NCBI GenBank assembly: GCA_963693305.1
Contig: OY855913.1
Coordinates: forward strand, 18,416,788 to 18,480,787
Direction: 5' to 3'
Length of the DNA: 64,000 nt
Source of the DNA: Meandrina meandrites
Lineage: Eukaryota; Cnidaria; Anthozoa; Scleractinia; Meandrinidae
A program made the translations under genes and the position numbers. Below are positions 24,138-36,100 of the stretch, piece after piece; within the stretch, counting starts at the first letter, position 1; the number at the start of each line of letters is the position of its first letter. Under the pieces are notes generated by a model. The model saw nothing but the letters and a program-made list of their open reading frames with translations. It did not search any database and was not told the DNA's origin.

Positions 24138-24200
24138 ATTTTATCACACCTACCGATACTACTTGCAGGCATTTTATCACACCTACCGATACTACTTGCG
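24138..24200 (+). repeat. 35-bp tandem duplication
   Basis: ATTTTATCACACCTACCGAT followed by ACTACTTGC occurs twice in a row. Downstream at about 24280-24320 GGTTTTGGCCTCTGGGCCAAAACC forms a hairpin. Confidence 0.8.
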
Positions 24201-24319
24201 GTCCCACTTTGGCCAAGTCGAGATTTTGTCTGGTATACTATATATATACTGTATATACGCGCGGACTACAATGATACCTCCTCGGGTTTTGGCCTCTGGG
24301 CCAAAACCCTGCGGGGGCA

Positions 24320-25905
24320 ACTAATATTACTACTATATACTAAAATATTACATTGGATAATAATATCCATTTTCAACCTAACACCGAATAAAAAGATTCG
24401 TTCTTGCATACTGAGTGCTCGAAATCGTCCTTCTTTCTCCGCCCACTTTCACTTTGATGTTCTTGTGTTCCAAATCCTTGAAAAAATGTTTACAGAAGGT
24501 TTCTTGTCTTATCATAACTAATAAGCGATTATATATGACAACGAAGCTGAACGCAAATCCTGCAACGCAAATCCTGGCCGTGCTGTAAAACGTGCAAACG
24601 GTTTTTCTCTATTATCGCCTAAATAAATCTGCCAAACCAGTCGCGACGCAAGGATAAAAAGTCTTGCAAGACCCACAGACCAGTTTAAACTATTAAATGC
24701 GCCCTATTAAATTGCAAATTTACATTTTTGGACACTAACCCATTTCTGGAGACAAAGGCAGCTATGGAAAGAAGCCAATAAATATCATTTACTTCAATTG
24801 CGACATACAAAATGACATTCAAGAACTTAAAAGCTCCTTTGACGACATTTAACTACATCTTGCATTTCGAAATTTGGTGGAAAAGGAAAAACCACATTGA
24901 GTGACAGCATTCGACATGTTACGTTTTATTTTGATCTTCTGCTTGTTTGACAATGTCGTGTTATCATGAATCAAAATAAGACGTGGATGAATTGTTTGTC
25001 TTTTGTGGATTGATGAGTTAAAATAAAATGCAAAAACGAACGGCTAAGATGACATCCCTTGTCATGTACGCACTTTCTTTACCAAGCAGTTGCTTAGCAA
25101 TTAGATCGAAGGTATAAAAGTAAGCATACTGATATGACGAATGCGTTACTATTTGCGAGAGCTATTTTCGTTTCTTCATTGTACAATACCAAAAAGCTAA
25201 CTAACCCCGCAATATCACTTCACGTCAAGACTGTTTAAAACCGGAAGTAAAAGTGGTCATCAACATATGCCTGCAACTATTACGAAATAGGTATTGTTAA
25301 TAAAAGCGGACGGTAAGTTGCTACTCTGCATAACAACTGCATGTAACGTAGTGCACTTTATCGGTATTTCAAGGTTTCAAGACTCGTTTAGCAAAGACTT
25401 TGTTATCAAAGTGGGTCCTTCTTGGTAAAAAAAAAAAAGAAAACAGGTACATCAATATTTTTTTCTTGTAAATGTTTAGGTAGTCTAAAGGAAAAAAAAG
25501 CCAAGCACATGGCCATCATATAAATTGAGCTATCATAGGTTTATTATCATAATTTTTAAAATCCTTTATTATGTCTTTCTATCTACCGACTGGAATCAGC
25601 TTTTGAACGGCAGCCCGTCTTTACATAACAAAACGACACGAAACATTTGTAACATGTTGAGTTCTCACTCCGCTCCTTAATTGACCGTTTGAGCTTTAGA
25701 TTATTAAGCTATATATTTTGTTCCAGCTACAACGGCTTAAAAGCAGATCCGCAAAGTGTTCGAGATCGACAATACTTCAATTTCCTGAAAAGAAGACATA
25801 AAAAGAAACCGCACACATCTTCTTACATTCGCACGACATTGCGTATATGAGTGATTTATTATATAAACTACAGTGTGTTATAGGGATTTTGGCCACTGAG
25901 AAATG
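24320..25905. other. No recognised gene
   Basis: AT-rich, with short A-runs only. Confidence 0.45.
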
Positions 25906-25908
25906 TCG

Positions 25909-25959
25909 TATCAGAACACATGTGTTCTGATATCGTATCAAACACATGTGTCCTGATAT
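25909..25959. repeat. Palindrome doublet with ACACATGTGT cores
   Basis: TATCAGAACACATGTGTTCTGATA (24 bp, centre 25920/25921) is a perfect palindrome. It is followed at once by a second, imperfect one (GTATCAAACACATGTGTCCTGATA), so the pair is a 26-bp tandem of a dyad. It lies 55 bp before the 26.0-kb foldback. Confidence 0.8.
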
Positions 25960-26013
25960 GACCTTTGGAATATTCACCTTTTGAAAAAATTGAGCTAAAT
26001 GTATATAATAAAT

Positions 26014-26116
26014 AGAATAATACATGGGAGCTTGGTGATATGAAATTGATCTTCTCGTGTTCGACTTGAACACTCGAAGATAAGTTTCATATCTCCGCGC
26101 ACCCATGTATTATTCT
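26014..26116. mobile_element. Foldback element, 103 bp
   Basis: The arm AGAATAATACATGGGAGCTT... is matched by ...CCATGTATTATTCT, with central CTTCTCGTGTTCGACTTGAACACTCGAAG. Pairing extends weakly outward (GTATATA...TATATAC). I recognise a coral foldback with GATATGAAATT and ATAAGTTTCATATC cores. Reverse-strand codons across it are not a gene. Confidence 0.65.
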
Positions 26117-26124
26117 CTATATAC

Positions 26125-27810
26125 ACCATGGTGGTTAAATAACTGAAATGAGTTCGCACTACGTAAAAAAAAATTGTTTTATTCTGAGAGTTTGCGTGAA
26201 TATATGACGTGGTAGAATTCTTTTAACAATTTTTTTTAGCGACGTTCGCTCAAAGCTTGATTGTTCGATTTTAATTTAAAAGATAATTTCGTTAGCTTTC
26301 CGTGAAGGTTTCTTAGAGCTGGCTAAAGACCTTTTCAGCGTCTGCCTGCAATCGTGATATATGTGAAACCGATATTCAAGTGTGGTACCTTCAGTGGAAA
26401 AACGACATTATTCAGAATAATGTGGCATAGAAAGCATGGCTTTTTGAATTGAGAAAATAAATCGCCATGCCAATAAATCAGTTTTTCACAGTCAGATAAA
26501 AAAAAGCAGTGTCAAGGATAACACACTCAAATTAAAAGAAATTAAAATATTTAAGGGAACCTCTTCACTTATGACAAGTTGACGTTGAATTGTTTGAAAT
26601 AATGCCTAAATTCCATATTTTACAGGATAAGGGAGAAATAAAATTTAATAGTAACAATTAATATAAAAAAGATTATGGCTTTTAAATTCCCGCACGACGT
26701 CATTTTGGATTTTATGATGTGCAATACTTGCCCAATTGTTTCACACAAAAGATCCTCTGCTTCCTAACAATAACGGCAACTATTTAAGCCTGTTTATATA
26801 GAGCATGACCACGAACGCGGTGTCCGCACTGGATTTTTTCTAAGTAATTTGTACGAATTTTATACCAAAGGCTACCAGGAACGCGGTTGGAAATTGGTTC
26901 GTGCGGGAAGTCGCAGAGTTTGCCGCTATAGCGAATTTTTAGGTGATGGTCGTACGAACTGTTTCTTGTGAAACAATCAATTTTATGGTTTTCGTGTAAC
27001 TCGACCCAGGTGACACACGGTACGCGTCAAAAATGCGACTTTGTAGGACTGTCACAGCTCTAATTACCGCCGGTTCGTACGAAGTTTCCAGGGAAAAGTC
27101 GCACAGAAAGGCCGCAATGGCAGTGTTCGCGTTCGTGGCTGTGTTCTGTATAAACACGCCTTTATACGCGCCTTTATACTTCATTATCCAAAATGGCGGT
27201 GCGCGGAAAATTTAAAAGCGAAAATCTTTTCCACTTTTTGTTACTACTAAATATTATTTCTCCCTTGTCCTGTAAAAACAATTCAACGTCAACTTGTCAT
27301 AAGAGTAGAGGTTCCCTTTAAAGGAGAACGGAAGACTAGAAGTCAAATAACCACTGAATATCAATTTCCTAGAATAAAAGACCTTTGACGCAGACTTTGC
27401 CTGAATAGGATACTACGTAGGGTTGAGAAGGCAAGAACTCAATACTACAAATTACTTGGAGAAAATTGGCCACGCGTGTGGCAGTTTTTATTGAATAAAT
27501 TATCTCTAAGTCATAACAAAATATAGAAAAAAAACGCCCCCACACAAATAAAAAGAATAGAACTGAATAAGCATAAGGGAAAACGACTTATAGTGGTGAA
27601 AGCCGTTGGTGGTATGGGGTGGGGTGGTGGAGGGAAATATTTTTTTGAGCTCTCGACACTTGAATGGCGAGGAACAGAAGGACGAATTAAGCGATTGTTC
27701 CTGCTTTTACATAGCAAACTCCGCCATAAAATCTTAGTGGTTTAACTTTGTGCCTGGTACGAAACCTCCCCTATCAAATGAACATGCCTCGACATAAACA
27801 ACGTTATGTC
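26125..27810. other. No recognised gene
   Basis: Overlapping frames on both strands at 26939-27215 lie in a slightly GC-richer patch without known motifs. GGCAGTGTTCGCGTTCGTGG and ACGAACGCGGTGTCCGCACT (26813, 27118) suggest a diverged repeat pair with partial inverted symmetry. TTGACGTTGAATTGTTT (26580) and its complement (27278) also pair, as do TATTTTACAGGATAAGGG and CCTTGTCCTGTAAAA. The interval 26565-27320 could thus be a 750-bp TIR element. Confidence 0.4.
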
Positions 27811-28260
27811 TATTTTATTGATTTTATTTTATTTTATTAGCTTCGCCTTTTAAATAACACATACAGCATGTACAGACAGAGCTGGAACAGAACGAACTAA
27901 CAAAAAACTTAAGGCAGGGTAACCCAACAGCAGGGCCAATTACTGCGGGGCCGAGACATAAAATAGCTTAGAGGTATTATAAAGCGTTAATAACAGCATG
28001 AAATAGGGTCGACTAAGCTGTGGCAGGTATTGCATGTTGGGCATACTGACTTCCAAGTACGCGGGTCGTCTGGGTCGTAAAAATTGGACAGTGCAGTAGA
28101 GTAATAATACAAGAGTTTGTTCCGGAAAGTAGGGAGGTCGGCATTAACATCCATAACTTTTGAAAGAGTGTTCCACACACGGGAGGATCTATTAATGAAG
28201 GATTGGTGAAAGGTGGTGGTTATACACTTGCGCACTAAGTACTGCACACAGCCTGGATTG
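27811..28260 (-). mobile_element. 5'-truncated non-LTR retrotransposon (LINE) 3' end
   Basis: The reverse strand encodes 86 codons (27987-28247) with the pattern SFINRSSRVWNTLSKVMDVN, then TFRNKLLYYY and DPDDPRTWKSVCPTCNTC. This is the usual C-terminal end of CR1/L2-type reverse transcriptase polyproteins ('F-NR-V-LWN-LP ... F-NKL ... Y---DDP-TW---CP-C'). About 150 bp of 3'UTR follow, ending in an (AAAAT)n tail (27811-27840 on the + strand as TATTTTATTG...). Only the last part of ORF2 is present, so the copy is dead on arrival. Clade assignment is inferred. Confidence 0.7.
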
Positions 28261-29385
28261 CTATATGATCTAGAAGCGCGTGTTTAGCCATAATGTTTGG
28301 TTGTTTAGAAAACGGCAAGAAAAAGCGAATTTTGCCTACCAAAATTGAAGTAAACGCTCAAAAACTGTAGTCATTTTTCGAAACTGAACGTTCGCCATTT
28401 TGAACATTTTTTCTTCGGCTACTTCCAAAAAAAGGAATGCTAGCCGCCATGTTCTTACGTCACTGCGTACATGCAGTTTCAATGTTTTTTTGCAGTTCGC
28501 GGTTGCCTAACCAAATCTTTCGCATGGATAACTGTAAAAAACGTGCATTATGGCCAAGTGTAAGTCTTAGTCATTTAAACCGACGAGAAAAAGGTCAGGA
28601 TTTGAAGAAGACGCTGTTGAAAATGGTGATCAACGAAACGAGGAAATATGTACATGTCATGGGCCAGAGTGTTATTTTTGTGTTAACTTGGAAGGCGAAC
28701 AAGAAAGAGAATACTCAAAGTTTTTGCTGCCACGAGATCGAGGAAACCACGAATTAAATTTCAGATGAATAATATTCTTTTTGTACTGACAAGATGATGT
28801 TTGTATTTGAAAGGTATAATAGACAGTCCCTGACTCGGTGAGAAGAAATTGTTGTTTGGTGTATTTTGTTGTCACGAGTTGTTGTCACCAGCGTTTGAGA
28901 AACTCGCGCGTGCGAAGTAAACACCCGCTTGTATTAATTTCGCTAAGATGTACTAGGAGCCCAACGAATTAGATATATAACATAGCACCCTAGCAATCAA
29001 ACGATCTGTTTAGAAAGGTTTACTAAGCAAATAATTTGTCGGCTGTCAGATCTGTCAGACTATATTTTGGACGATTCCTTACTCGGCGAATCCTCCAACA
29101 TAGCATTCAGCTGATACAGCTTATCAATTTGTGCCATGTTCTATTCAAACTAAATTATTTTCATACGAACGTTTCATGCTACAACTGGAAACGGAACAAG
29201 TTCACTGGAATGTGTCATATGTCGATTTCACTTTTTAGTTTACCTTCGCTTCGCTTCTCTGACATTCGCTTGCAAGCCTTCTGCTTACACTACTTTAACG
29301 TGGACATATGGTCGCTACAGTAACTTTCTTCAACTCTCCTCTGTTTATGTTTTTCGGGTCCAAAGTTTGAAGCAATTCTCTTCAA

Positions 29386-30263
29386 GGTGATCTGAACAAA
29401 CTTGACATTGACTTAGTTTGGCAAAATTCGCGCCAGCCAGGTCGATGAAAACCTGGTCTTCTTTCGATATATCTGGGTGTTTTGTTAGACCGTCACAGAA
29501 CTGCAGTTTTAATTGTGAATGCGCAGTGACGTCATGCTTTGCAGCCAAGCCTTGGACATGGTGGAGAGCACATTTTTGCTGTCATAATCAGGTTAAAGCG
29601 TGAGTGCAATTCCAAAAACCTTGATATTCGCTTAAGACGCCTCGCATACTTTCATTAAAACTGGTTTTAAAAATTTGCCTTTTTGCCTCCCGTTCTCCTT
29701 TAAGAAAGTAGATGTTTTCTGCATTCTGTCAACACCAACATCGTGTCACGAAAAACATCTCGTCGTTCGTAGTCCCTTGCTTTGAATTTGATTTAAAATC
29801 GCCTCTTTGCTGTGATTTTGAACACCTCTAAAATATCTTTCTTCTGTTTAAAGGTAATTTTGTACAACTCAGATATATCGTGCACTTTTTGTTTGTGTTG
29901 TCGGTTAGCATTGCTATTTTTTAATTGTATTTGTCGTTATTTTAGTCAACCATTGTCATTCTACTGACACTCAATATGTCGCGACCGCAAACATGTCTGA
30001 GACAAAAATAGCCTTTTTACTTTGATATTAATTAAAATCAAGAATAAATAGGTAAGACGAGGCACGATGTTTGGCGGTTTTCAAAACATAAATACGGTCG
30101 TGTCTAAATCTTCTTGTTCTTTTATGGAGGATCGGATGCTTCACCTGTTTAAACTAACTCCGAAACATACGTGAATGTATAATTTATGAGGTGGATATTT
30201 CCCAAGGGCAAGTCAATAACCCGCAGTTGCTTTTTACTCCCTAATGTTCCGAGATTAAAACTG
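29386..30263 (-). repeat. 875-bp direct duplication, copy 1
   Basis: It is nearly identical (a few substitutions and small indels) to 31396-32268. On the reverse strand the first 200 bp contain an open stretch ending AKLSQCQVCSDHLEENCFK (29345-29548 in full). The tail resembles the C-terminal half of a THAP zinc finger (C-S-x-H-[FL]-x-E-x-CF). The first Cys pair of a THAP finger is not visible in the same frame, so the similarity is tentative. The rest is non-coding. Confidence 0.8.
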
Positions 30264-31318
30264 GAGTGTCCTCATTCTGCCTTTAAAAACAACTTAATTC
30301 AGTGGCTGGCTTGTCAACTGGTACGAAATTTTAGGACGAAGTTAAAAACTGAGGTAAATTTGTGTTCGTTGTATCCTTTATGTGTGCTGCCATGTTTTCC
30401 ACTGCACGAGCCTTGCGATGGTTATGTGTTAAGCAAAAACGGAACCATCGTTTTTAAAAGTAGGAAAAACCAAGATCTCGGACTGAACCTGTCTCTGGTA
30501 CTTTTTTTATACCTTACAAATGTGTAAAGACTGGATATATTCATGGGTCATTTCAAAAAGGATACTGATTTTAGAGGCCCAATGCTTAGAATTTTTAAAG
30601 CTGTAATTCTTCTGCTGTGAAAATCGACATTGTGAGCCAACAAATTTATCCCATTGAAGAAACAAGTCTGAAAAAAAAATTGAAGCCCGTTGTTCGGTGC
30701 GCTCATGGTCAGAATCATGTCATTAGAGGGATTAAGCTACACGTTTGTTTTTTTTTCGCGAACGGCAAAACAACAACTTTGTCGTCTGCCGTTTGCCACT
30801 TATTCGTCAACGTCAGCAGTTTCGTGTTTGGTGTGAAGAAAGTATATCATCTTCTATTTTAATTGCTGATTGATTTAGACAATAGTTAGAGAAAAAGTAA
30901 ATAGAATCAGCAGCATTCTGGCGTTTGCCGTTAGAACGTGGTGCTTTCATTTACTCTGTCACATTGGGGTAAACGAGCTCCCGCATTTAAAGCCAGCAGC
31001 TGTAAGGATGGCTTTACCCCGTAATACAGGTGAATCTCTCCTTAGGGCACCGTAGGACACAGTTCAATTAGCTTCAGAGAAAACAGAATTCATATAATCT
31101 ATACCTCTCCTATTATCTGGACAGCTCCGTTTGTTCCATACACTGGGGTGGCGTAAACTCTGTCATCAAAGACTAGAAAAGGAAGCTATCACGATGTATA
31201 AAACCTTACATGGATACTGAGAATAAACTAGCTCTTGCTTCGCGCACCGATTATCTAAAGAGAAGTTTTCCATGCAGTCAGGAGCTCAGTAGCCAGCGTA
31301 GCTTGGCGTTCTAGTCAG

Positions 31319-31395
31319 TCAGGGAGAGCGAGAAAACGAGCGCGCGAGCAAAGCGACGGCGGAGGGGCCCCCGCCGTCGCTTTGCTCGCGCTCTC
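31319..31395. repeat. GC-rich hairpin at the border of duplication copy 2
   Basis: GAGCGCGCGAGCAAAGCGAC (from 31338) and its complement ending at 31395 form a stem of about 25 bp around GGAGGGGCCCC. It looks like one end of a foldback MITE (preceding GTAGCTTGGCGTTCTAGTCA is typical of such coral elements from memory) joined directly to the duplicated block. Confidence 0.65.
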
Positions 31396-32268
31396 GGTGA
31401 TCTGAACAAACTTGACATTGACTTAGTTTGGCAAAATTCGCGCCAGCCAGGTCGATGAAAACCTGGGCTTCTTTCGATATATCTGGGCGTTTTGTTAGAC
31501 CGTCACAGAACTGCAGTTTTAATTGTGAATGCGCAGTGACGTCATGCTTTGCAGCCAAGCCTTGAACATGGCGGAGAGCACATTTTTGCTGTCATAATCA
31601 GGTTAAAGCGTAAGTACAATTCCAAAAACCTTGATATTCGCTTAAGACGCCTCGCATACTTTCATTAAAACTGGTTTTAAAAACTTGCCGTTTTGCCTCC
31701 CGTTCTCCTTTAAGAAAGTAGATGTTTTCTGCATTCTGTCACCACAACGTCGTGTCTCGGAAAACGTCTCGTCGTTCGTAGTCCCTTGCTTTGAATTTGA
31801 TTTAAAATCACCTCTTTGCTGTGATTTTGAACACCTCTAAAATATCTTTCTTCTGTTTAAAGGTAATTTTGTACAACTCAGATATATCGTGCACTTTTTG
31901 TTTGTGTTGTCGGTTAGCATTGCTATTTTTTAATTGTATTTGTCGTTATTTTAGTCAACCATTGTCATTCTACTGACACTCAATATGTCGCGACCGCAAA
32001 CATGTCTGAGACAAAAATAGCCTTTTTACTTTGATATTAATTAAAATCAAGAATAAATAAGACGAGGCACGATGTCTGGCGGTTTTCAAAACATAAATAC
32101 GGTCGTGTCTAAATCTTCTTGTTCTTTTATGGAGGATCGGATGCTTCACCTGTTTAAACTAACTCCGAAACATACGTGAATGTATAATTTATGAGGTGGA
32201 TATTTCCCAAGGGCAAGTCAATAACCCGCAGTTGCTTTTTACTCCCTAATGTTCCGAGATTAAAACTG
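31396..32268 (-). repeat. 875-bp direct duplication, copy 2
   Basis: It starts GGTGATCTGAACAAACTTG and ends GTTCCGAGATTAAAACTG, as copy 1 does. It is cut at its left border within the THAP-like motif (CQVCSDH is retained, then the reading runs into a GC-rich hairpin). Both copies have the same orientation, 2,010 bp apart. High identity implies recent duplication or two insertions of the same element. Confidence 0.85.
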
Positions 32269-32269
32269 A

Positions 32270-32735
32270 AAAGTGAGTCGAAAATCCCAAATTTACACCC
32301 CTAAGCAGAACGACCAGCATTCCTGTCTGTTTCGGCGTTCGTATACCTGAAACCATCATTTTTCATTAGTCAAATAAAATAGGGGTTTGAATAGCTCCCT
32401 ATCAATGGAAATTTAAAGGAACTCAAGAAAGGATGATAGCATGGTCGACATGCATAGAAATAATACAACAGCAACGGTGTACTGCCTTTGTTTTGCTTTT
32501 TAGCAGAATTTTTTTTTTTTTTGGGGGGGGGGGGGTGAGCAAAACACGTCACACGATAACGCTCAAAGATACATTATCATCTGAAGACGTAGTTATATGC
32601 AGCTGATGTGTTGGTCTCTCGACCAATCAGACAGAAGGAAACAACGAGTAAATCGAACAATGTACATTTTGTAACTTATTAAATTTTTAAATTATTAAAA
32701 TTCCGCGACTGGCGCGAAAGAAGGTAAACATATAA
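32270..32735. other. No gene; T13G13 homopolymer tract
   Basis: A T run directly followed by a G run lies at about 32508-32536. The remainder is AT-rich, with no frame of note. Confidence 0.5.
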
Positions 32736-33120
32736 AGGTCTGCCCACGCAGACTGAACTGAGTTCGGTAATAAAACTGCATTTTAATGAATTACATTATT
32801 GTTGGTAAAACGCACGCATAGCGCATGCACGCACGTATGTCAAAGTGTTGGTCTGTTAAAAACGTGATGTGAACCTTGTATATTTCTGCCAGGCTTTTAA
32901 TACGACAGTGTATAGATTGTGGGTGTAAAGCCTATCCACGCAGGGTTTGTGTGAGTTCGGTTATACTTAAACGCACACAAATACTGTATTTTAATGAGCT
33001 ACAATTTTGGATAAACACACGAACGTTTATGAAAGCGTTGGCCTGTTCGGAACGTGATGAGAACTTCGTTTCTTTCTACCAGATTTTTAATACGTCAGTA
33101 TACGTTGTGGGTGAAAATGA
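32736..33120 (+). repeat. Two-unit tandem duplication, about 190 bp period
   Basis: Both units contain GAGTTCGGT, CTGYATTTTAATGARCTACA, GAACGT/AAACGTGATG and TTTTAATACGWCAGTRTA in the same order. Divergence is substantial, so the event is old. Confidence 0.65.
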
Positions 33121-36100
33121 TATACGTATTTTTACTTGTCACAAGCTCGACACAAGGTAATTTTCCCAGTGTGGTAAAGCCACCTACTATACAGTAAGAA
33201 TTAAAGAATAGCACGTTTTCGATCGTCTGGTAAACATTTTATTCAGCAAAGTCGTTCTCACGTTTATTTAATACCAGCGATGTCGATCTTCGTCAAACGA
33301 GTTACGTCTACGCAATGTGTTGCCTTCGGAAACTCAGTCTTAAAATTTGTGACTGAGCTGCTCAGCTGAAAATGTCCCTTATGTCAATAATGTTGCTATT
33401 CGTGCAGCGTTTCATGTTCTTTTCATTTGCCTAATGCTTTGGATATAACACAAATAGCTTTGAAATCTACGACGGTTCGACTGTGCACGATCCCCAAGCT
33501 CCTGATGAAACATTCAGTCTACCGTTCTAGTAAGCAACTTTATATACACAGTAAACACATATGTGTAAAACTAAAGAGCTTTTTTGTTGGAGTTTTGTTC
33601 TATATGTAAACCTTCTGGTATAGTGTTTACTTTAACATCCGAAATTAACATAACGGACCTTAAAGCAATGATTCTTGCAAGCATAGCGCAAGCAGTATTT
33701 TTGTGCAAGTACAATATGTCATACAAACACTTAGAAATGTAAGTGTGAATGCGAACTGATTCAAAACGTTTTGACCATTGTCTTGCTGTTTCGCACTTGT
33801 TTTTAAAAATGTTTATACGGAGTTCTATTTGTATAATCTCATTTGTATCACTGTATACCTTCTTAGCTGGAACCTGTCAGTAATGATTTTCTTAATGTTT
33901 AATCATAAAATTTGCCAAGCATTGTTTCGCTTGAGCGTTATATTCTATGATCTCGAATTTGTGAATATTCGACATGTTCGAAACTCACGCAAACCAAAAA
34001 TTAAAATAATATTGCAAAATTCGACGCAGGTGCATGAAAAAACTAAGTAACGCTGAACACCTTACGCAATATGGAGAGGCCTTGACCTAGAAGGCAGCTA
34101 CGTCATGAATGGCACATAACAAATCTGGCTATTTTTTTAAAGTCAATTTGTCGGTTGCTATCCGTCTTAAAATCCCTTCTCGAAGAAAAAAGACTCAAAA
34201 TATCGAGATGTGGACTCGGTCTAACGTGAGTATGCATGTTAATTTTTTCTTTTCATTATATAATGGGGATTTCAACTGATATAACTAGTATTGTGGATAA
34301 CTTGGTTTTCGCCCCCTCCCCCCACCCCCCCCGCCGGAGTGGGATTCTCGCTTTGGTTTACTCGCGTGTTGTCAAATTGCGCAAGAAACTGTGTAAACGT
34401 TCATACTGAGAACAAATTAGCTAAACAGACAAAGAAAGAAAAGGCACTCAAAATAGATTGTCGCAAAAATACGAATGTGCAATTCCCCATGCAACAAAAT
34501 TCAAATCGTTTGGACCATTAAACCCCTTCTCGATTCTGCTTTGGTAACCACAACTATCTCTCAAACAAAGCATTTTATATTATATTTTAATCAGAGTACA
34601 TGGAAACATCACCTTGCAACGACTTTGTGTTTGACTGTGTATATGGGTACTTTATTGGCTTGGTAACCATTAGTCTTGGAAGCAATTTTGTTTCGTGTCT
34701 TGAAACGAGACATCGTACGAAATAACACATAAAACAATTGATAGCTACAGAATATGTAATTGGGTCTGGAGAAGGTGGCTTAAAATAAACGTTGCTAAAC
34801 AGCCAAGACGTAACTTTATATCGGATATACGTTCTATTAAACTTACACTGTGAAGTGAACTTTCTACACCATACAAATAGCTGGCAGGGATTTCTGAACA
34901 GTTTCTGCCGATGCGGTAAGCGAGGACTACAATACGAGCAAGATGCCATTTCTGTTCGATAAAAACAAGCAAACAAACAGAACAGGCCGTTTTTAAAGCA
35001 CTGCTGGTCCAGACAGAACAGGCCAAATATGAGTAGAAGTTACCTAAGCCCCGGGCACAAGCCTAACATTACAAAGGCTCGGCGCGAATGGGTAGAATTA
35101 AGAATGTTAGACAAGACGCCGGGCAACAAACCCGATCTTGAAATTTTGATTCCTTGATGCACTCAGAGGCTGATTGTCACCGATTATGGTGGGCCAGGAT
35201 GCATAACGTTGGCGTTAGAGAGATTGAACGAATTATCACTTGGAAGAAGTCAGTCAGCCGGTTAGAAATAAGGAAGCTTACGGGATTTCTTCTTCAGAAC
35301 AAATGCGATAGCATATTAAGCTTAGTTTTCACTAACCAAGCAAGCATAAGCGCAGTTGGAGAGTTCAAACAATGAACATTGACCAAAAAGGAAGGGCGCA
35401 CGCCGCGCACTGATCAAAACACGGGCGGTAACTTAAAAAGGGATATATCATTAATTGAACCTATGTACTTATAGATGCAACCAGTTATTGAAAACTTCGT
35501 ATACAGCAAACAATACGCTGTGGTGTTATAAGAGAGAAAACCCACACACCGTTACTACAGCTGGAAAGTTTTTCATCCCACCGCATATGTTGTGTATTAG
35601 CCTGCCTAATTTAAAGAAGTCTCTGGGCACTCTGAATAAGCAGTGTTGGCAAACGGCCGATCACCAAACGTCACTGACATTACAAGCCGTTCCGTTAACT
35701 GAGCGATTTCCTACGGAGAAAAACATAGGGTAAGTCAAATTGTCATGACAAAAGTTTGATACTGCATATAACGGTGCGTTACTCAAAAAAAAAAAAAAAA
35801 ACAGACCGTCTTTTGTGTTAAGCTATATGTAGTAGGTAGTTTTACACACTTTTTTGGCACTATTAGCTAGACTGTATTTTTTACTGTATGTGTTTAACAG
35901 ATCTACAAGCTTAAGTCTGGTTGTTATTCATAGTCGGTCAGCTAATATTTAGCACTGCGAAGCTATCTAACAAACATAGTCATTATTGTCAAGTTCCCGG
36001 TGGTATATCGTTAAACACGATTGTATGTCAGTAAAATACCAAAATTATCCCAACGTTAATCTTCATTTAAAATCATGCAACCTGTTACGAACGCGATTAT

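Noticed and set aside
25777..26106. 109-codon reverse frame starting MGARRYETYLRVF
   Set aside because: The start lies in the foldback arm at 26.0 kb and the rest has no domain; repeat-derived.
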